In this document: piece after piece, positions 42,717 to 64,000 of the stretch
How positions within the stretch are numbered: position 1 is the first letter of the stretch
Layout: the number at the start of each line of letters is the position of its first letter
Assembly: GCA_035610835.1 (NCBI GenBank)
Contig: CM069455.1
Coordinates: 20,659,874-20,723,873, forward strand
DNA length: 64,000 bases
Direction: 5' to 3'
DNA from: Ophiura sarsii
Lineage: Eukaryota; Echinodermata; Ophiuroidea; Amphilepidida; Ophiuridae
Position numbers and translations under genes: made by a program
The notes under the pieces: generated by a model
Database searches by the model: none
What the model was told of the DNA's origin: nothing
Seen by the model: the letters and a program-made list of their open reading frames with translations, nothing else

Positions 42717-43778
42717 TTATAGCATGGCAGGTAATATAGGAGGAGCTGAATCGCAGATTAGCCCTATTTCTAATCCTATTCCCTTCTTTCATGATCAATT
42801 ACCACCCTATTGTATATCGTAAGAATAATCCTCCTTGAATCGGCCTTTCAAGCCATGTGTATAGCCGCGATCAACCTCCACACTCGAGTGGTTTTGATGT
42901 CCCATGTACGTATCACACTTAAAGTGTTTCTAGATTTGATTTGTAAACTTTTATCACGCATGCGTACGTGGGGCATAACATCTATTTTCTTAATTAAGAC
43001 AATGAATGTTTGGTCCCTCGTAAGCTTGCGTGATAATATTTTACACCACCGAAAGAGATCTCAGGGAAACGAACATTTCAGCAAAACTTCTACCGAAATC
43101 GGCGGTATATTCGGAAAGTTACGAATTATTGAAAACGTCATTCTGTTTAGGGAAATTTGGTTCCCAAACTGTGAATTCTTAAGAAATAAGTCCGACAATT
43201 TGGTTATTTTCATATATTTCCTGCAATTTCCTGTAATTCAGACATAGTTCAAAATAAACTTACTCATATATCGTACCGATTTATGATGATATGATCGTGA
43301 CCGAAGTTGACCGAAAAATGTAATATTGAATCAAATATTGCTACATTTCTGATACATACAGCAGAATCGAGGCAGACTACTGAACTTTGTTCACCAAAAC
43401 TATAAGAAGCTAAAAATCCCATTTGTATCCATGCGAGTTTACATCACTTTTAAAAATCCCGCGTCAATTCAAAGAATAAACTGAATGGATTGTATGCATT
43501 ATGCCATCATTGCAGTGAATGACGCGTGATGATTCCTTTCTGTAAAGCCGACCGATGCACGTGCAAGGCCTCTATAGACATGATAAACAAGTGTCATAAA
43601 ATCCGCTCGAGCATGGAGGTCGATCGTGGCTAAACAATAGTCTTTAAAGGCCACTTCAAGGAGGATTATTCTTACGACGTTAACTATAAGCCTAGCAATG
43701 AATAGGCGGCTATAAACATATCTTGTTTGAGTAGTGTCGCGATTAGCCTCCTCCTCTATTACCTGCCATGCTTATAGG
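42717..43778. mobile_element. Element with long (about 180 bp) inverted termini
   Basis: Outer arms TAGCATGGCAGGTAATA.AGGAGGAG and inner arms CGTAAGAATAATCCTCCTTGAA..GGCCTTT, GATC.ACCTCCA..CTCGAG are inverted between 42717-42900 and 43590-43778. Interior without recognisable transposase. Confidence 0.75.
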
Positions 43779-44344
43779 TAGAATCAGAACTGTATTTGTT
43801 ACATACATGTATATGTAATGCAATGCAATGTAACATTGTTATTTTTTTTAAATTTCAATAAAATCAGTTGAAATATATCTTTTTTCTTCTGTTGTTATAG
43901 TATTTGAATGAATGCGTGTCTGGGAGGAAAAAAACCTTCTGCCGATGTTGTAACGCTCTTATAGGGATGCAAGACTTGCATAATTTGTTTGCATATCCCT
44001 GTGTTATAGGCTAAATTAAATGGAAAAGATGTTACTGTAAACACGTAAAATACTACCAAAATGTTCAAAATATGCTTGAGACTTTTCGTTGGTTATTAAC
44101 AATTATTCAAAACTTCATGAACATACAATGTGTATTATTTTACATCATTGACTTCTTATTAGGGTCCTTATTTGCTCCATGAGTATTATAATAGCCATGA
44201 TAGATACATGGGCGAGATATATTTCACAAATTGTATCCTTCGCAAGTGATCTGATAGATCAGCTCGGCATTTGTTTCATAATACATTTAGCTTATTAGGG
44301 AAGGAAAAAGGGTTAGAAATGTGTCCTACGCGGTATAAGAGGTT

Positions 44345-44540
44345 TAAACTATACAGATAACTTGCTTAGGGTATCAAAATATTTTGAGTATTTGTTTAGG
44401 GTATCAAATATTTTGAGGAGTTGTAAGTTGTTTAGGGTATTGGAAATACTGATATTATTTGCTTAGGGTATGTAAAATACTGTGCCATACTTGTTTAAGG
44501 GGTGCTTTTTCACATTAACACAATTACATATTTAGGGTAC
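44345..44540. repeat. Imperfect tandem repeat (TTTAGGGTAT)
   Basis: TTGTTTAGGGTAT or TTGCTTAGGGTAT plus an AAATACT/AATATTTTGA spacer recurs five or six times with drift. Confidence 0.6.
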
Positions 44541-44774
44541 TTTTTGAAAGTCGTTGGATGCGCATGATACCCCCTTGTAATGACCACTGAGCACCTGGGC
44601 TAAAAAGCTTACAGCAATGAGTCATATTACATCTTTATGACATAACAGGCAGTGTTCGCCGATAGATTTTGGGATTGCATTAATTTGGCAAAACACTAGA
44701 TGACATTCACAGCAGCCTCATTGATCTTTCCACATCGTCAACTTCTTCTTTTTTTGCCTTAGGGTTATATATAT

Positions 44775-44990
44775 GGTAGGGTTAGTTGGCGCAATATACT
44801 GCGTTAACTAGCCTTAACACCACACCCGTGGTGTAGTGCGGAATCGTTCGCCAGGTCCTGGAGGTTCCTGGATCAAATCCCGGGGGATCGGGGCAATATT
44901 TGGGGGCAATTTTCCACATTGAAGTAAAAATTCTAAAAAAAGTTGGGGGTAGAGTTATGGTTAAGATTTCAACCAACATTTTCCCCATTG
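44775..44990 (+). repeat. tRNA-derived SINE, copy 3 (diverged)
   Basis: CCCGTGGTGTAGTGCGGAAT and GGATCAAATCCCGGGGG resemble A and B boxes of copies 1 and 2. The downstream GGGGCAAT..TGGGGGTAGAGTTATGGTTA resembles their tails. Confidence 0.55.
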
Positions 44991-44999
44991 TTTAGGTGA

Positions 45000-46450
45000 A
45001 GAAAGTGTGTGTTACTGTTTTGAGCAGTTTTATTGGCAAACACAAGTTTTGAAGCCATCCAAATTCTATGTAAAACCTGTGAAAATTAACAGCAAATGAG
45101 TTCAGCAACATTCGGTAGCGATTATAGCCGATCATGTAGGACTATATTTGGCTTGTTGCAGACTTGCAGTATTGAATCGCACACGTAAAGTTGATTACAC
45201 AAGTGTAGATGCTTGTACACAGTTGATATCTAGTCACTGAGGTAAAGGTAGTATGTTTTTGTCACTTAAAGGGGCACAGAGAGATTTCTCAAAAAATGAA
45301 ATTAATTTTGTTAACCTTGTTTAGATTGATGGTATACATGGAAACCCTCTCATGTCAGATTACTTCAAAAGAAATCAGTAAAAATGAAAACTAAACGCAT
45401 TTTCGATGGTATATTAGGGGCTTAGGGCTTTTCACTTTTTTTGTATTTTGGTTAAAAATCACCACCAATTGAATCAGGGAGGTCATAACTATGCATCACG
45501 CAGCAAGCCATGGGTGGTATTCAAGGTTATTTTGAATAAACATGAAACAAATAAGTAAGAAGCCATCTGTGATCTCATCGAAACTCGAAACGCTATCAAA
45601 TCCATGAATTTCACATTAGGATTGTCTTATAAGTTATAATTTATGATTCGTTTAACTGGAGATGAATGGAAGATACTAGGGCAAAATTAAATTAAATTGT
45701 GTTTTACATTACATTTTTATTTCAGAACTATTTGAAAAATACCTTGTCACAAAAATGCAGAAATGAACGAAAGCGGCATGAGAACGATAATGGCCATGCA
45801 AAGCCACCAGCCAAGTTGAAGATAGCAATAGATGGTACCATATGTGGTATTAACTCAAAATAGCAATACGTGCTGTGTGCTGTCTACTGAAGATAGTAAT
45901 ATGTGGTACCGTATGTGACATTTACTCAAGACAGCTATATGTCAGTCAGTAAGATCAAATTTAAAAATGCACATTTTTTAATTCGTGTCCAACTACTGGG
46001 GGACGCCATTTTGTTTTTACAGTATACCAGTGTCCCAGATGTACACAGTAAATTACAGTTTTGTGCTTTTTTGTTTGGTTTTTTGTTGTTGTTGTTGTTG
46101 TATGTTTTGAGTTTTGATTATTATTTCAAATACATTCATTCATTGCCAACATTGAATTTAATGTTCGTATATAATCGTGAGAGCCAGTAGCATTCCAACA
46201 TATCAATCAATGCAGTCCATACCTGCATATTAAATGCCACTATACCCATTTATTCATTGTAAATGCCTTATTTTAAGAACATTTCAATTTTCCCAAATTC
46301 TGAAATCCCAATTGGCCGTTTTTAGTGGTTTTGAGCCTTATGCTCTCATGTACAGAGACAAATCCCAGCCTTTTGGGTGTAAATGATGCATCTATCACCG
46401 GAATATTTGTACTTCTGTTAGGATGACTTACTTGTTAATGTTGATGCTTC
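45000..46450. other. Intergenic, nothing recognised
   Basis: Only a short direct repeat (GATAGCAATA..TGGTACCATATGTGGTATTAACTCAA, about 45830-45930) stands out. Confidence 0.4.
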
Positions 46451-46454
46451 ATTA

Positions 46455-46680
46455 AAAGACTTGTTAAATTGTCTCAATTAACCTTTTAAAAATTGAGATT
46501 CGAAAATCAGAACAGAGCCCATATTTTCTCATTACCCTGTAAAATGTTAGGCCTCCAAGATGTTCCCTTTAGATTTAAAGCAAAATGGAAGTGAATAATC
46601 TTCAAAAGTTGTTCTACCCAATAGTTTGTACTTGTTCTATATGCAATAAAACGTTTTGCTTGTATTGGGAGTAATTCAAT
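46455..46680. repeat. Dispersed repeat fragment, relative of 26035-26405
   Basis: CCATATTTTCTCATTA..CTGTAAAAT.TTAGG..CC and GATGTTCCCTTTAGA follow the order seen at 26115-26190. Confidence 0.5.
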
Positions 46681-46790
46681 TAAAATCAGGGCTGTACTTA
46701 GTACCCCCCCCCCCCTTCAAAGTGTTTGCATCTTAATGCACAAACATATGTCCCTTACAATGGGCTTAGAGACTTTGACTTGTACTATTA

Positions 46791-47037
46791 GGCAATAAAA
46801 ACCCTCTGTTCTATAACAGAGCAGACCCAATTCTTTTCTGAAATAAGTGGACAAGATTTCACATGCAAATAAATACTGACCCATTTGTTCCCAGTTTGTT
46901 AACAAATGGCAAACGTTTTTATTATTTTTCTGATTTGCTGTCATTTTGAAGGGGGGGGGGGGGGGGGGGAAAGCCTGACCAACTGACTCGACCTGAGAGG
47001 TCCGTTTGCCTGTAGAACAAGGTTTTTTATGTTTGCC
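46791..47037. mobile_element. Harbinger-like MITE (CTGTTCTA subfamily), TTA TSD
   Basis: GGCAATAAAAACCCTCTGTT at the left; inverted GGCAAACATAAAAAACCTTG at the right, both followed by TTCTA. TTA at 46788-46790 and 47038-47040. Internal G tract at about 46951-46970. Confidence 0.8.
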
Positions 47038-47039
47038 TT

Positions 47040-48410
47040 ATGTTCATATGATACACAGAATTCTCTTGAATATAAGTCAATTGAGGCAAGAAAGATGTTT
47101 TGGTTTTTTTAAACTTTTATTACAAATCTAATACCCGTCGTAAAAGCCTATCTCACAAATTAAATTAATCTAAATTAAGTTACAAGAGAGCACACACTGC
47201 AATTTATTGCTTATATAATATTCATAATTTACAACAAGGAAATATACTCAGTTCATCTACCTCTGTGCAGTGACTTCATTTCCAATTCCTGTGATTGACA
47301 CAGCATTTCCACACAAAGAGCCAACATTTGTCTCTGATTGTGCAACTCGATACAAACACAAGCAGGTAATCAGCTATAACCACTGAAATACGTGCTGATA
47401 TCACTGCACAGTTAAATGAACAGAGTATAATGTTAACCTATATTATGAGGAACATATTTTACACTTTATCATTTTTACAGCAATGTATGTATCAAAAATA
47501 GTCAGTTAAAATCTCAAATACAAGAAAATACATATATAAATGAAGATTTGATAAAACTACCCAATTTACATCTTTATGTTACACAAAATAAACCACTTTT
47601 GTTATTGTTGATGTTGCCACAGTGATATGGTATTGAGTTGGCACCCTTAATCCTGATCAATTCAGCATGATCAAATCAAGAATAACTGTATTCTTGTAAT
47701 TGTGTTCTTTGTTATAGAGCTTACAACTGAAAGGAATAAAACATTCATCCTACTTTGTACATAACTGTGCCACACTTAACAATGCTGGATCAGGTTCAGA
47801 GTGAGCATATATTTACAAGATCCTGGGTTTTGATTCAAGAATATAATGTCCAGAGTAATAATTGATTTCAAACCACGAGATTTAATTTAAAGATTTCACA
47901 ATAGTTTGGCTATAGGCCTTCATCAAGGTGAAGAAGTGATGTGATTCACCTTAAGACCCGCAATGTAGCATTTTGGTATTTTAGCCAACATTTTGTTTCC
48001 CCCCCCCCCCTAAAAACTTAATCATACATAGCGAATGTAATGACGTGAGGGGATACTATGAAGGGATGTGATTCTAATTGATCTGTGCATAAATGATAGC
48101 TCAAGTTTTGACGCAATTTCTTCTTAATACCTAAGGATTCAGTTGATCTTTTTACCAATTGTGTCCTAAAGTGAACAAAGCATTCAGATTAACTCCGGAT
48201 ATTTAATGACTATGTGTAATATTCTGCAAGTAAGTAAGAAGGTCCCCATACATTTAGCAAGACCTAGCACCTCAATTTTGCGGGTGATAAGTCTGAGCTA
48301 TAATACATAATAATACATACATACAAATGGGAATAATATTGCAATAAGGTATTGGAGGAGTAAGAACAAAACAAGATTGTATGGTTATAGAAGATCACTC
48401 CATTCTGTGA
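47040..48410. other. Probable 3' flank or 3' UTR of the kinase gene, nothing recognised
   Basis: AT-rich, without exon-like segments. Polyadenylation sites cannot be fixed from sequence alone. Confidence 0.35.
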
Positions 48411-48412
48411 AA

Positions 48413-63606
<15,194 letters not shown>

Positions 63607-64000
63607 CTGTGTTTTATATCAATTAATTTTAAGACTTTATTCAGCCTTTTGAACTTAACACATTTTCATAATTAACAGAAAATGTGTTTCAACATTCCAA
63701 CAAATAGAAATACAAGCTGTCACAATAAAATGAACCTTATTGCCAAGCACTCCGCGATGCTTGTTTGCCAAGCATATCTATGATGCTAGGTTCATAATCA
63801 TCAATACTACATAAATTGTAAGTTGTGATAACACTTTGCATAGGTTTACTTATCACAAAGTGCAATGCACCTGAAAACCTCACAACACAATACTACACTA
63901 CACCATGACATCAGAGGGTATTCCAGGGATTGATGCAATATTAATGTGCGAGTGCCATGATTCATCTATGCGTGTGTGTGGATTCATACCCCATTACATT

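Overview
This is intron-rich, AT-rich animal DNA. GT-AG introns of consistent phase, an animal receptor tyrosine kinase, a DCAF15 orthologue, LINE 3' ends with AAATA-type tails, tRNA-derived SINEs and many short terminal-inverted-repeat (TIR) elements suggest an invertebrate deuterostome (echinoderm or hemichordate-like). That placement is inference from repeat style and gene content; the sequence does not prove it. One 100-N assembly gap lies at 671-770.

Three protein-coding genes are supported. (1) An unidentified minus-strand gene begins at an ATG at 10063 and has a phase-compatible second exon at 3447-3572; more exons are expected. (2) A complete plus-strand DCAF15 orthologue (substrate receptor of the CUL4-DDB1 ubiquitin ligase) runs from the ATG at 11760 to the stop at 37055. 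I rebuilt 14 coding exons whose phases all agree, giving a 934-codon protein; the human protein is about 600 residues. The extra length is mostly a Ser/Thr/Gln-rich linker in one 1365-bp exon. (3) The 3' part of a minus-strand receptor tyrosine kinase, most like the TAM (TYRO3/AXL/MER) group, has exons from 63606 down to about 48413: juxtamembrane region, full kinase domain and a probable C-terminal tail. Its extracellular and transmembrane exons lie beyond the right edge.

Layout: 1-3440 repeats and gap; 3447-10063 unknown gene, with hAT-like and Harbinger-like elements in its intron; 10420-11714 a 5'-truncated LINE filling the divergent promoter interval; 11760-37055 DCAF15; 37056-48412 repeat-rich space between two convergent genes; 48413-63606 the kinase gene. 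Genes 1 and 2 are head-to-head; genes 2 and 3 are tail-to-tail.

Non-coding sequence is dominated by small DNA elements, many with target-site duplications (TSDs) readable directly. These include Harbinger-like MITEs (GGCC/GGC ends, TTA/TAA/CAA TSDs), hAT-like elements (8-bp TSDs), TA-flanked mariner-like elements and long foldback elements. The most unusual items are: a 42-bp minisatellite that duplicates the DCAF15 exon-11 splice donor nine times; a 2.9-kb TIR element in the kinase intron that carries about ten copies of an 18-bp motif and sits, with an ATTT duplication, inside a 22-bp satellite whose every unit contains an octamer ATTTGCAT; a partial ghost copy of DCAF15 exon 7; a 33-bp perfect hairpin; and a TIR element with a tRNA-like core.
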